This document shows, piece by piece, positions 35,133 to 46,325 of a stretch of 64,000 nt of DNA. The DNA comes from Symbiodinium natans (Eukaryota > Sar > Dinophyceae > Suessiales > Symbiodiniaceae): the NCBI GenBank assembly GCA_905221605.1, contig CAJNDS010002313.1, positions 631,001 through 695,000 on the forward strand, given 5' to 3'. The notes under the pieces are model-generated. The model saw nothing but the letters and a program-made list of their open reading frames with translations, was not told where the DNA came from and searched no databases. The position numbers were made by a program, and so were the translations under genes. Within the stretch, counting starts at the first letter, position 1; the number at the start of each line of letters is the position of its first letter.

Positions 35133-37171
35133 AAAAAGGGCGTAGGGGTTAGGGTGTAGCGCTTCGGGTTTAGGAGTTCAGGGGTGGCGCAAAAGGGCTT
35201 CAGATGCGGAGGTTTCCCCAAATCTTAGCTCGAACTCTTGTTGGTGTTCGCATATAAAGACTGAAGCCCAACAGTCCCAACACTCTGAATCCTTCAGCCT
35301 CTTCGAAATCCCGACTGCCGAGAGCATGGACCTGCTTCTACTCCGGCTTCAGGCATGCAGCTGTTGAGGGGAGGGAGGAGCAAGAACTCGGCTCGCTCTT
35401 CCGTCACTTAGAGCCGTGCGTCATGCGCCTTTGAGCCCCCCATCCCCCCCCTCTTTCTCCCCTGGAAGACTAATGATGGAAACTTCGGCCGGTGGACCAA
35501 AAGAAAAGGCATGGGATGCTGTAACACCATGAAAAATCCATATTCCAGAAGCACGTGCTCATGGATGCCAAGGTTTGAAGCCACAGCCTGCCCCATTCTA
35601 CTGCCAAGACGCGAATGGTGGTGGCTTTGGCAGAGAGAAAGAAGCCTTGGGTTTGCAGGTCCGCGAGTTGGGGGAGTTGAAATCTACATGTGTGTGTGCG
35701 TGTGTACGAAATATGGGACCCCTTAAATAGCCCCCCAAACAGTCGCAAATCCCCCATATGAGGAAAGTATTGGGTCGAGGATTTGAGGATCAGACTCCCC
35801 CAAATTCAAGCATCAGGGACTGTCCGAACCCCTTGCGGGTCGTGGTTGTGGCCCTAAAGATCCTTGTGCAGGGACACTCTCTATGGTTGACCAATGAGGT
35901 GCTCATGCTCATAGCTCATGGAACCATAGGTGGAAGCGACGGCACCTTTCATGAAGCATAATAATAATGATAATAATCATAGTAACAATATTGCTAATCT
36001 TCATTAAATGAAGTGATAAGTCATGGCCGTGTTTGTGCTGTCTGGGTTGCCTTTGCTCAGAATACGACTGGTACGTGCCGCCGTGCAACCCTGACATTCA
36101 CAAGGAGCCTTGGCACTCATTTGAGGAAAGGTGATGCATGCGTGCATGGTGTGCGTCTTCTCGTGTGTGAGCCCAAAGGCGAGAAGGAACAAGCACATGC
36201 AAACTCATCACCTGCGCGGGTACTCTTCAGACACCTCAAGCCATATGCTCAGGAAAAGAACTGGTACGTTTTCCCGCTGTTCATCCTGACCGCAGGCGCG
36301 CCCCGAGCTTGTTCAGGGTCCAGCGCTTGCAGCAGCGAGTTGAAGGGGCCAATGCGCAAACCCGAGAGGTTGTTGAACACGATAGATCTATCATCGAGGT
36401 TTAGGTTGTTGGCCCCAGGAACCCTGCCCCTCCAGAGCTCAAGCGCCCATTGCAAAGAGTCAACCCTAAACTCTAAGCCACATGGCCTGAACCCTTGCCT
36501 ACCCAGGTGTGCAGCTGGACACTTTGCTGCAAGTAGGCTCCGCCCCGAATCAGTCATCGAAAAGGCTCAAGATGTGTGACTTGGGAATCATCCTACTGTA
36601 GCTTGCATGCCGTGGCCTTCAGCTTCTTTTCTTTTTCTGGGAGCGTGAGGGAGTGAGGAAGCCGTGAATTGGGATAGAGTACACCGTAGGTGGCGCATAA
36701 CATCTGATATTCCAAGCGTCACCGCAGCGTTCGTGTCTCAGGGGAGCGTGGCTGGTGAAGGCCTGCTGTTGGAGCCGGGTTCCCAGATCTTGCAGGGCTA
36801 AATAGACTCAGTGGCTGTTGCGCGCAGCATGTGCATTCTGACAGTTTCTGTCCTAAAGCGCCCCGATGTCCCGCGTTGAGATTCTTCCTCCGATTCGTTT
36901 CGCGACGGGGTGCAGGAGCCCTTGTCGAGCTTCAGGTTCTTTTGCAACGTTAAGGTTGCGAGCATGCATTCGCTCGCAGAGCAGGTCTCATCCGAGGCTT
37001 TGTGATACGCAAGGTCACGAAAGCGCTCCTCCAATACCGAAACCGCGATGCCCATTGTCATAAAGATAGTGATCGTCTGCTGTCGCGCCAAGGTACTCCC
37101 AGCGTGAGCCTGTCGAACGCCGTGGGCACATCAAGGCGGCAGACGCCTCAGAGGTCGGTGGAATCGACTTG
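35133..37171. other. No confident gene
   Basis: Long open frames occur at 36013-36579 on + and 36798-37091 on -. Neither shows a motif I recognise. The minus-strand frame is non-repetitive and ends next to a family A copy, so it could be an exon or a decayed element. Confidence 0.35.
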
Positions 37172-37271
37172 GGCGTTGCCGAAATAGGGCTGCCCCGAAT
37201 ATACCCCCATATACTATAATCCTTACTATAGGAACCCCCAAAACGGGTACCCCTATTTTCGGAAACCCCCA
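37172..37271. mobile_element. Family A inverted-repeat element
   Basis: The right end GGGTACCCCTATTTTCGGAA then ACCCCCA is the clearest family A terminus in the window. The left end GGCGTTGCCGAAATAGGGCT is its imperfect inverse. About 100 bp, no ORF. Confidence 0.65.
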
Positions 37272-37368
37272 CTTGGGGCGGCTCTCGAAGAAGCAAAGAG
37301 TGGATGGGATGAAGGGGTCCTTGGGATGCGCCATGGAGAACCCTGCAAAGAATATATATATATATATA

Positions 37369-37401
<33 letters not shown>

Positions 37402-39339
37402 CTCTCTCTCTCTCTCTCTCTCCGGGCACGGGGCCTTGTTTCTTTCCTACAAGGCCCTATCCTTGGTTTTCAAGGAAATGTTTTGTGTTTAGACTTGTTG
37501 CATTAGGGGGCTCTCTTCAGATGTCGACACCTCGAAAGTTGCAACGCGAGATTCCCAGACCCCCCGAAACCCTCCTCGAAGCCGGAATCCGAGGAGATGA
37601 CGATGGTGACCACGGCAGGCCTTTTGGGCTTCCTTAAAGAGGGGAATTGAAGGGGCCACATGCTTTCTCAACTTTCATGTCGCATCGCGTCTTCAACTGC
37701 ACACTCAGAGCTGGCTCCAAAACGGCTGCGACGGGATGGGAAACGACGTGAAAAGTTCTCAACTCCACATCGAGGTCCTATGCGGACAGGCTCAGAAATA
37801 TCAGGCATTTAAGGAGCATATAAGGAATGTGGGGTTGCCCGCGGCGTGCATCGATGCAGTTCTCTCAATTCTCTCTGTTGGTGCCCGGCTGTACGAAACC
37901 AGGTTTGGGCAATAGGCTTGAGGCCAGCCAGCTGCTTCCAAGAGGGTTTAGGGTTTAGGGCTTAGGAGCACCTCACCCGAAGAAGAATTCAGAAGTTCCG
38001 CTCCCCGGGGCACGGCAGGAGCTTTGGCGTCGTCTTTGTTCATTGGCATCTTCATGAACGGCAAGGCTTGACCGTAGAATGGGGCTTTCTGGCTGGGGCT
38101 TGCAGCTGTCGTGGCTCTTCCTGACCGTTTAGCAGCAATTGCCCCGTAATTAATAGGCATAACCCATCAAGCTGTAGGTAATTGGGGGTACAGGTTGTTC
38201 TTGCCTGTGGGAGGGAAGGGGCGGGGTACAGCTCCCAGGGTTCGACACGTTCGTCCTATGGATGAGAGGTGGGTGCTGGGGCCGCAGAGATTGAGATTGG
38301 GGCCATAGAGTAGCACCCCAGGAGCTTGCATGTGAAGTGCGCTATGCGGGGATCTGAAACCTTGCCCTTGAAGCAGTCCCATCCGCGGCTCCGGCGACAG
38401 GCATATTTGGGAACATTCGACTGGGGGTTGTCCTTCAGCGGCCTGATGACCGTTTGCTTGGTCTTCGCAACTTGGCGAAGCGTCCGAGGGTTTGCAGACC
38501 CGGATCAAAGCACAAACTGACTACGAGGGTTAACGTGAGTAAGGATTTGGAGTTAAACCTGCGAGTAAGTAGCGTTGAACCAGCTCAAGGCACTTAATAG
38601 CACCCAGTGCCGAATTTATGACTGCCCTGTAGCTGTAAGTCTCCTGTGCTTGGGCTGAGCTCTATTTTAACCAGGGTGTGTTTCCGGCTAGCCACGACCC
38701 CAGATCTGAAGCACACGTTTCAACGAAGCCATATGCATGTCTGCTGCAGATTGAGCAAAGCCACATATAAACGCCACAAGAAACCTGTTGCTCAGCTTGG
38801 CGGGGGGGATGATCAGGAAAAAAAGCTTCGAAGCCCCTGGCTTCACCATGCCATGAGAGAGTCGAAAGCTCTAGGCCGAAAGCTGCCTCCAAGCATCTGA
38901 CTGAGCTTGAGGTCATCTTCATCATCCCAATTACCGTGTGCCCTGGCGTTCTTTGCGCGTCCTCCAAGTTTCCAGGTGCGCTATATACAATGAAACGTTA
39001 AAGCAATGCAACGGTATACTTGAAAATAACATCCAATAAATGAATGAATGCAACATATACACTTACACATACATGAATATGTATATATATATTTATTTCT
39101 TTATTTATTTATATTTATTTATTTCCATGGCACAAACTTTGCAGCTCGCAGCCGCCGCCCGCGCCGGCTTGATGCTATATTTATATTTACATGTATATTT
39201 GCATGTATATTTCCTTATTTTTAACATCTATTTAGTTGTTATATTTGTCGTATTTCCGGTATTCATTTTTTCGTGTGTTTTTTGAGGGCCGAGGCGCTCA
39301 ACTTCCAGAATTCTTCATGCCTCGCGACAATTCCAAGCC
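37272..39339. other. No gene seen
   Basis: TA/TATC/CT microsatellite at about 37351-37421, a short TTTAGGG motif at about 37945-37962, and an AT-rich stretch at 39035-39270 whose open frame is low complexity. Confidence 0.45.
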
Positions 39340-39749
39340 TAATTAAACCCTAAACCCCCTGCAGTGCGATGCTCTGCATCAGCTAGGCGGGTGGCAAAAA
39401 AAACCCTAAACCCTAATTAAACCCTAAACCCTAAACCCTCAACCCTCAACCCTCAACCCTAAACCCAACCCTAAACCCTAAACCCTAAACCCTAAACCCT
39501 AAACCCTAAACCCTAAACCCTAAACCCTAAACCCTAAACCCTAAACCCTAAACCCTCAGCCCAGAAGCCAAGTGGCCCAGGCTTTGCGTCCATGAGCCCC
39601 CGAAGTCTGGACATCGCACCTCGTGCCGTGCCCATGCAACTTTGGGTGCCAATTATGGACTCCCGTCCGTCGCGTAGGGTTTAGGTTCAGGGTTTAGGGT
39701 TTAGGGTTTAGGGTTTAGGGTTTAGGGTTTAGGGTTTAGGGTTTAGGTT
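39340..39749. repeat. Telomere-bracketed cassette: long CCCTAAA array, 118-bp spacer, TTTAGGG array
   Basis: CCCTAAA units run from 39402 to 39556 (with a shorter group at 39340-39354), then a unique spacer at 39557-39674, then TTTAGGG units at 39675-39749. This is the longest and cleanest of the inward-facing pairs. Confidence 0.9.
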
Positions 39750-39930
39750 ACGTATTTGCTTTCCAGCAGGCCGTGCACCATGTTGCAATTGAGATCTGGT
39801 CACAAAACCCTGCGAAGCCTCAACGGTCCACAGGCTCTTTTGGCTCTTAAGTGCCCAAGATGCGATGACTTCTAGAGTGCCCACAGCCGAGGTAAAGTCT
39901 TCTTGGGAGCTCGCCCCTGGTCCCAGACAA

Positions 39931-40062
39931 GGTTTAGGGTTTAGGGTTTAGGGTTTAGGGTTGAAACCCGGCAGAGCTCGCGGGGTCAAAAGGGTTTAGG
40001 GTTTAGGGTTTGTGCCGGCAGTCTCAAAGTCCGTTGCTCAAAAAAAGGGTTTAGGGTTTAGG
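39931..40062 (+). repeat. Three short TTTAGGG arrays separated by A-run modules
   Basis: Arrays at 39931-39962, 39991-40012 and 40047-40062. The separating modules (28 and 34 bp) each end in an A run directly joined to GGGTTTAGGG. The second contains AAAGTCCGTTGCTC, also found at 35113. Confidence 0.85.
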
Positions 40063-41087
40063 CCCCCACCCCGCCCCCCCCCCCCCCCACACCCCCCGAT
40101 TGATTCAATCTCTCTGGGAAGGGGGCCGGACTTGCTGATGGCCGAGGCCTCTTGTAGCAGCAGCCCAGAAGGACCCCATGCCCAAAGAACCACCACGCAG
40201 CCAGTGACAGCAGTCGGGTAGGAGGGATAGCAGAGCCGAGGTTCAGAAGAAGGCTCTTTCGAGCCTTCTCTTTTTCGCTTTCTTCGTCCAGTTTCTCGCA
40301 TCTTGCCCGCGAATGGAACTTGCTGCTCTTTTTAGCATGGCATTCGATCCCTTCGGGCAGAAGCCCATACTTGATGCTTGGGTTGCTCGAACTTGTAGGC
40401 CCGTTTTGGCCTCGCATAGTTCAGGGTACCAAGGGCCTGCTCCTGCAGACTTGCAGCAGGAACCGAATCCAGGCACGCACGTCTTACGAAGGCCCTCATG
40501 CACTCGACTCTTAAGCCCGATAGATTCCATGTGTCTCGTGAGCTCACCTGCAGGCCAAGACGTAACAAACTCAGTCCACTGGTAATCGAGCTTGTTGCGG
40601 TGCCAGTTTTGCCAGCTCTTGTTTTTGACTCTTGTGTTCTGGCTTCGTGCATGCAGCCCTGCTTGAGACTGATGCGTCATCTGGGCCCTGGCGTGTTTAA
40701 TCGTGTTTATGTTTCAAGCGTGTGGATCTTGATTCCCGACTTGCGCAGGGTGCAGCGCAGAAAAGTCAAGCTTGGCAGGTGGCAACAAATTTCCCGCAAA
40801 CCCATGATTCCCGTTGTGTTCGTCCTGTAGCCAAGATTTCAAGAGCGGTTCTGAGCAGAAAACAATCCATAGACAGGTTACTGCACATCACACACATCTG
40901 AGTAGATACCTGCTCAGCTATGTAAGCGCTTCAACCACAAAGATGCACAGCAGTACCAACACAAACAAGAAAAACAACACGCAGCCCACTCCTGTGATAT
41001 CACTTCGCTTCCACAGACCCGTTGTTTCACCAGGGACCCTGCCCCTGGGTCATTGGGTCAATGGTCCACTCATGAGGACCGATCTTT
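40063..41087. other. Upstream region of the large EF-hand-like gene; no gene seen
   Basis: A poly-C run at 40074-40088, otherwise unique sequence with short overlapping frames on both strands. No recognisable promoter element and no spliced-leader relict before the ATG at 41088. Confidence 0.4.
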
Positions 41088-42842
41088 ATGACTGAGGCAA
41101 GTGCGGATTGGATAGGCACTGTTCCGGCTTACAATGCGGAGTCGCACTATGGGGAGTCGCACTTGCCGAGTCTGCACCAGGCGGAGGTCTCTGAACTCAA
41201 GGAGCTGGTGGACCACCTGGGTGATGCACCGGAGAAGCGGCGGCACCCCTTCGGTGATGCGAACCGATGGGGCAAACTGCCCGACCTCATGGAATCGGCA
41301 AGGGATGGCTGGCAGGCACAGGCGAGCAAAGCCGGCAAGAATCCGGGCCCCTCCATGCGATGGAAGGCCACCATCAACCTCACCAAAGCAGTTCGAAAAG
41401 GAGGCACCCTGCGCGGGATGGTGGCCCAGACCAATTCTGTCAAGGTTGCCGAATTCGCGAAGGAGGCAGAGAAGAGATCCGCAGAAATGAAGGCGGACAT
41501 GCTGGGGAGTGAGACATCGCCGGCTTCTGGCCTGCCGCGCCCGAAGACCGGGCCCATGGCAGGCCAGAGAAAGGCCAACCAGAAACCAGCACAAAGTCAG
41601 CTACAGTCTCTTGTGATGAGGTTGGTGGGCCCAAACAACAAATCGGACATGAATTCGACCCAGAGTAGCTTTGGAGCGTCAGCAAGCAGCCTCAGTGATC
41701 TCGTGCCATCCACACCGGGCACAGCCCCCGCAGAGGAGGAGGACCTGGCGGCCAAGCCGCAGTTCCCTTCTCCTTCTGCACGAAAAATGGCCAACATCTT
41801 GCAACGAGTGCGAGAGCGAAAGGAGGCAGAAGCAAGCCAGTTTGTGCAGGTGCCCCAGACAGCTCCGGATCTTAGCGGAAGAAGGCGGAGGTCCTTATTG
41901 GATGTGGGCCGGCCGACAGGGAGCCGGTGGAATCAGACATGGACCGGGACTCAAGAAGAAACCTTCGGAGCGGCTTCTCCAGAGAGGAACGATCCGAAGT
42001 CGGCATCGCAGGAGCCAAAGCCAAATCTGTGGAGGATGGACGACGTGCCTTTGCCTGCGTCCCCGCGTTCAACCTTGCCAGCGCTCAAGGATAGCTCCGG
42101 CTGGATGAAGCTGAACAAGCGGGTCCGAGATGCAATAGTGGGACAAAGTGAAGGTTTGGTTCGTGAATCTGCCGCAGCCGCCCGGCGTGCCTCGCTTGGC
42201 CGGGAGGAGGCAGAGCCTGACCTGGGCTTGCTGGAGGTTCGTCGGCCCTCCCAAATGCATCGCGACTCGATCGTTGCGAGCTCCGGAGCCTCTGGCCCAT
42301 CCCTTCCGAGCAGTCCCAGAGGAGTTCTGGCAGCCCCGCCGCCTGCTGCGCCACAGCCACCGAGCGTGGCCCTGTTGGCGTCGGCTCTTGTTGACCACTT
42401 CGGATCACTAATCAGAGCATATGACCATTTTGACTTTAGCCACAAAGGAAGGTTCAGCCGTGCGCAGTTCTATGCTGGCTGTGCCAGTGTGAGGTTGAAT
42501 TTTCGCACCCTGTCTGGGCTCACCGTGCGCGAGATCTTTCGCAGAATGGACGATGCGAATCTTGAGGATCATCCACAAGCAGAACGCGTGGCACCTCGGG
42601 GAGAGGTGTGCCGGATGAAGTGGATGAAGTTCTTCGAAGCAGAGTTGCAGGAGTCGGAGACATCTGAGCTGCTTACTGCCGACAAGGGCTCTGAGGTGGA
42701 GCGGCGCCTGGAGGAACGGCGGAAGGAGCGTAACCTCAAGAAGGTTGGTGAGGAACCAAGCCCAACATCCCCCACATCCCAACCGGCCCCAGCCGTGGAG
42801 GTCGCAGCTGAGGTGGGCTTGTGCTTGAAATCTCTTCCCTAG
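41088..42842 (+). CDS. Large EF-hand-like protein, first exon (N-terminal part)
   Basis: Open from ATG 41088 to tag 42842 (584 codons). I think translation really continues by splicing from GAG|GTGGGC at 42813, or GAG|GTCGCA at 42801, to the exon beginning at 47826, because the tail after 42812 (GLCLKSLP) is short and a homologous module follows downstream. The N-terminal 400 residues are polar and probably disordered (Ser, Pro, Lys rich). Residues about 427-517 form an EF-hand-like module (HFGSLIRAYDHFDFSHKGRF, later GEVCRMKWMKFFEAEL). Its loop residues do not match a strong calcium-binding loop. The module is clearly related to the one at about 48559-48825. Codon use is GC-rich and like that of the RecQ-like gene. 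The function is unknown; a calcium-sensing or structural scaffold is only a guess. Confidence 0.75.
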   Translation: MTEASADWIGTVPAYNAESHYGESHLPSLHQAEVSELKELVDHLGDAPEKRRHPFGDANRWGKLPDLMESARDGWQAQASKAGKNPGPSMRWKATINLTKAVRKGGTLRGMVAQTNSVKVAEFAKEAEKRSAEMKADMLGSETSPASGLPRPKTGPMAGQRKANQKPAQSQLQSLVMRLVGPNNKSDMNSTQSSFGASASSLSDLVPSTPGTAPAEEEDLAAKPQFPSPSARKMANILQRVRERKEAEASQFVQVPQTAPDLSGRRRRSLLDVGRPTGSRWNQTWTGTQEETFGAASPERNDPKSASQEPKPNLWRMDDVPLPASPRSTLPALKDSSGWMKLNKRVRDAIVGQSEGLVRESAAAARRASLGREEAEPDLGLLEVRRPSQMHRDSIVASSGASGPSLPSSPRGVLAAPPPAAPQPPSVALLASALVDHFGSLIRAYDHFDFSHKGRFSRAQFYAGCASVRLNFRTLSGLTVREIFRRMDDANLEDHPQAERVAPRGEVCRMKWMKFFEAELQESETSELLTADKGSEVERRLEERRKERNLKKVGEEPSPTSPTSQPAPAVEVAAEVGLCLKSLP

Positions 42843-43771
42843 TGAAAGATATTTTCTCCTACAGTTTGCTTTTTGGTTTTGGTTTGGGTACTTTTTGCTT
42901 GTCGTTTCCAGGGAAAGTTATGGTCTGCAGAGGACGCACTGTCGCAGGATTTCGGCGAGAAGTCTTCTGGGAAACTAGTCGTGGTGCCTGTTTGTTGAAT
43001 GATGGTCTGATGCGATGCTGATGCTTACGTGCCATCCTCCTGTCCATCGTCACCGCGCCTGCGCGCGGCCCTCAGGAATTGTACTTTTCCGTCGCACATC
43101 ATGTCGACATTTTTTAAAGTTGTGCTGCCTGCAGCATGCGAACTTCAGAAGGGTTGCCTGTTCAGCTTAAGCTCCATGCTTCTGTGCCCACAACAGTAGT
43201 TGAGGGGCGGAGAGGTCGATGAAGAGCTGCACTAGGGGGAGGGGGGGGGGGAGGTTAGGATTCCACAAGGATTTGGGTTGGCATGTGTGGCGTTCTAGTG
43301 TTACTTAAAAAAAGTTGGTTTCAAGCTTGTTTGAAAGGTCAGCCGCGTGAGCAAGGGGCCCACGAGTGAAGCGCTCCAAACATCTCCAGGCGGAACGACG
43401 AGGTCTCCTGCAAGGGCGTGGCAGCAGTGCTTGAGCGAGGAGACCCATGCCCGAAACAAAGGGTCGCTTGCATCTTCAGTTGAGAGGGTGGGGCAAACCC
43501 GGTGTTTTTGTTCGTCCCATCTGTCGACTGGGATCATTGGTTGTCTCTAGGCCTTGTGACTCCGGGCATGGGATGGCATCGGATTTCCTTCACTGGGCGC
43601 CGCCATTTTTGGAGTCGAACAATGTGGCTGCATTGTGCTGTTTTCTGGCACTCCTCTAGCCCCACTCGCTTGCACCAGCAAGCGAACCGCGATTTGTTGA
43701 GGATCTCACAGCTGTCTAAAAGATTCTAAAAGCACAGCAGCACGTGAATCCGGATCGTGACTCGGATCGCC
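42843..43771. other. Probable intron sequence of the large gene
   Basis: No credible coding sequence. A poly-G tract lies near 43237-43251. If the two EF-hand-like parts are one gene, this is the start of its 5-kb intron. Confidence 0.4.
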
Positions 43772-44176
43772 ATGGCGATGATGACATGTGGCCATGACTC
43801 AAGAAGCATACTGGCCATGATGTTGGTTGTTTGTGCCCTTCTCTTGCAGGGTTGCGCAGATTCAGCTCTTCGTCAGCTACACATGCTGCTGGGCATCGTG
43901 TGCGGTTGCTTGACCCTCGGCATGCTGATTTGTGGGTGTCTGGCTATGTCAATGTCTCCTAGAAAATCAGAGCGGCAACTCAAGTTTGGCTTCTGCCCCG
44001 TCTTCTGGATAATGGTGGTTGCATGGGTGGGCTTCGGCATCTTCACTGCCAACGCGAACTGCCAGATGCTAAAGTCAATGGATGCCGAAGCATGTGAATG
44101 GCGGGAGCCTTTACCTGGGGGTCAACTCGACTATGAGGTGTGTTGCGTAGAGGCTGTGACCACACCCGCTCCTTGA
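43772..44176 (+). CDS. Small cysteine-rich membrane protein, function unknown
   Basis: A 134-residue protein from ATG 43772. An upstream in-frame GTG at 43757 is less likely in a eukaryote. Three hydrophobic segments are visible, about residues 13-27 (ILAMMLVVCALLLQG), 38-59 (MLLGIVCGCLTLGMLICGCL) and 74-93 (FCPVFWIMVVAWVGFGIF). A basic linker (PRKSERQLK) separates the last two. The polar tail carries four cysteines (NCQ, EAC, CC) and a threonine/proline end. The first segment may be a signal anchor. I do not recognise the family. It lies on the same strand inside the proposed 5-kb intron of the large gene, so it is a nested gene, a retrocopy, or evidence that the two flanking parts are separate genes. 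Confidence 0.5.
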   Translation: MAMMTCGHDSRSILAMMLVVCALLLQGCADSALRQLHMLLGIVCGCLTLGMLICGCLAMSMSPRKSERQLKFGFCPVFWIMVVAWVGFGIFTANANCQMLKSMDAEACEWREPLPGGQLDYEVCCVEAVTTPAP

Positions 44177-44401
44177 AGGAACAGATGAGCCTCAAGTGAA
44201 ATTCAAGGATTCTACATCGGGTTTTTGTCCAAATCAGAGTGATGTTCCTACTGTCTTACGTGCCAATGATTAATGAGCTCTTTTCTTCATTTTATGCTCG
44301 AGCTCCTTTTTTGCAGATGTTTTCGTTGGACAAAGACCGCGCCCATCTTTTTCCCTCTGTAAAACACAGAAGTGGGACAAGAGCCGACTGTCTCTGGCCG
44401 A

Positions 44402-44565
44402 CCCCCTAAACCCTAAACCCTAAACCCTAAACCCTAAACCCTGACCCCTAAACCCTAAACCCTAACCCCTAAGACCCTAATCCCTAAACCCTAAACCCCA
44501 AACGAGAGTGAGCGACCAAACCCTAAACCCTAAACCCTGAACCCTGAACCCTGAACCCAAAACCC
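44402..44565 (-). repeat. Interstitial telomere-like array, CCCTAAA orientation with variants
   Basis: About 17 CCCTAAA, CCCTGAA and CCCTAACC units in two blocks separated by AACGAGAGTGAGCGACC. Confidence 0.88.
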
Positions 44566-44602
44566 TTCTCGAAGACCGGGAAAAGCAGAGCAGCGGCCCA
44601 AT

Positions 44603-44847
44603 GGATGGTTCTCGGGATGTTCCCCCTTGTGCTAACAGTCCTCAGTAGAGACAAGAGAAAGGGGGTAGTACTATAATCCCTATTGAGGGACTGTTAAGGA
44701 CTGCTAGGAATAAGTAGTAGGACGAAAATCCCTATCAAGGGACTCTTAGGAACTGTTAGGACTAAGTAGTAGGGGGCTGCTACAATCCCTATGAAGGGAC
44801 TCTTCAGAACTGTTAGGCGTAAGGGGGAACATCCCAACGGATGGTTC
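44603..44847. mobile_element. Family B MITE-like element with 9-bp target-site duplication
   Basis: GGATGGTTC at 44603-44611 and 44839-44847 is an exact 9-bp direct repeat. Inside it the ends are inverted repeats: GGGATGTTCCCCCTT...CTAACAGTCC at the left, and GAACTGTTAGGCGTAAGGGG then GAACATCCC at the right. The core is three tandem copies of a roughly 53-bp unit (ATCCCTAT...AGGGACT...). There is no ORF, so it would be non-autonomous. A 9-bp duplication is typical of Mutator-like elements; that superfamily assignment is inference. Confidence 0.8.
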
Positions 44848-45944
44848 CAAAAGGAAAGACGGGAGGAGCTGAGCAGCTGCGTCAGATGATACAAGTTCTG
44901 CTGGCTTGGTAGCTTCTGTATATATATATATATTTATATTATATTATAAAAAGAATAGTGACAATAATAACATTAGTACAAATAATCAGAATACTGTTTA
45001 TTTATAAATAAAAAATGATGATCATAATAACAATAATAACAATAATAGTGCTGATATCCATAATAATCATGTTTTACACGACTTTCTAAGTAGACTAAAG
45101 CCCAAGCAACAGTATACTGTAGCAGCCCAAGCAGGTTGACGATGGGATGTGGAGACACCCGTTTTCCGCACCTGTTTCCTCGCCAGGACGACAGCGAGCT
45201 GTGCCCGGTGGAGATCCACCGTTGTGGCCGCGCCCGGACAGGCGCCGGGGGGCGGGTTGGGGGCGAGAGAATGGGAGCGTGAGGCCTGGTGAGGCCTCTT
45301 TTGTGTTGGTGTCGGTACATGATGATTATTAGTTTTACCTTTATGTGTGTTTATTTTGTTGATTCATGTTCATCAATAGTACCGCCTTTTTTTTGTTTCC
45401 GTATGTGTGGTTGTGGGTCAAAATCTAAAAATGTCTGAGACATCCTACAAGAGATCTCTTGTAGGATGGTTATTAAAACAGTACGAAAACCCTGTTGTAG
45501 CCTTCTCTTTTCCAGGCTGTTTAGGTGTTCACTGGGGTACTTAGTGGGGTTTGACTCACTCCCACATGTTTTCCCGGCAAAAGAGAACTTCTGTTGCTCG
45601 TGCTGGACGGGGGGGGGGGAGTGTGTGTGTGATTCACGGAGATAAGAGAAGTGGATTTTTGTGCACTTCCCATTGGGCTTGGCGAGATTTTTGGAGAACG
45701 ACTTGAGATGTTCGCAGAATGTACTGGGTCAGGTCTGTGGTACTGTACCCACAGACCTCCAATACAACATGATGGGCTTTGGGAAGCTCGACAGGTTGAT
45801 CAGTTTTCCCCACGACAGAAAACCCGAAAGAAGCAAGCCGAGAAAGGCCTAGAACATCTTACCAACAAAAGCCATGGGAAAACCCAACACAAGTTCAAAG
45901 AATGTGATGGGAAAACCGCAAAAATCAACAAACAAATCTTGAAT
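44848..45944. other. No gene seen; AT-rich stretch and perfect palindrome
   Basis: AT-rich sequence at 44920-45080 and a poly-G run at 45610-45619. The frame at 45651-45980 is not recognisable. Confidence 0.45.
45441..45468. repeat. Perfect 28-bp palindrome
   Basis: CATCCTACAAGAGA is followed with no loop by its exact reverse complement TCTCTTGTAGGATG. Confidence 0.9.
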
Positions 45945-46325
45945 TCTTTTACTTCGAACATCCCCACCCTCTCTGGGTAGAGATACTCTGGGGTGGCACT
46001 CCAGGGACACTCCTGGGTTGCACTCCAGGGGCACTCTGGGGTTGGGCACTCCAGGGACACTCTACGGCTAGGCATTCTAGGGACACTCTGGGCTGGGCAC
46101 TCCAGGGACACTATGGGGTTGGGCACTCAGGGACACTCTGGGGTTGGGCACCCAGGGACACTCTCATTACGGCTGGGCACTCCAAGAACACTCTGGTGTC
46201 TCCAGGGAACACTCTGGGGTTGGGCACTCCAGGGATGAGCGAGGAGTAGACCGGGCGAGCAGAAGAGTTCTGGGCGAGAAGAAGAGTTGAGTTTAAAATC
46301 TAGCACCCCCACACCGACGGTGGGG
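45945..46325 (+). mobile_element. Dispersed repeat element with internal minisatellite, plus-strand copy
   Basis: One end is TTACTTCGAACATCCCCACC, the other the hairpin CCCCACACC-GAC-GGTGGGG. Between them lie about nine or ten units related to GGGCACTCCAGGGACACTCT and a unique block (GATGAGCGAGGAGTAGACCG, AGAAGAAGAGTTGAGTTT). The same ends and block occur inverted at 12497-12705. Confidence 0.8.

Noticed and set aside
36013-36579. 188-codon plus-strand frame
   Set aside because: No recognisable domain, overlapping minus-strand frame of similar quality, and mixed codon use.
36798-37165. Possible reverse-transcriptase-like AFDR word on the minus strand
   Set aside because: Only a few residues match and the frame breaks at once, so a LINE call is not supported.
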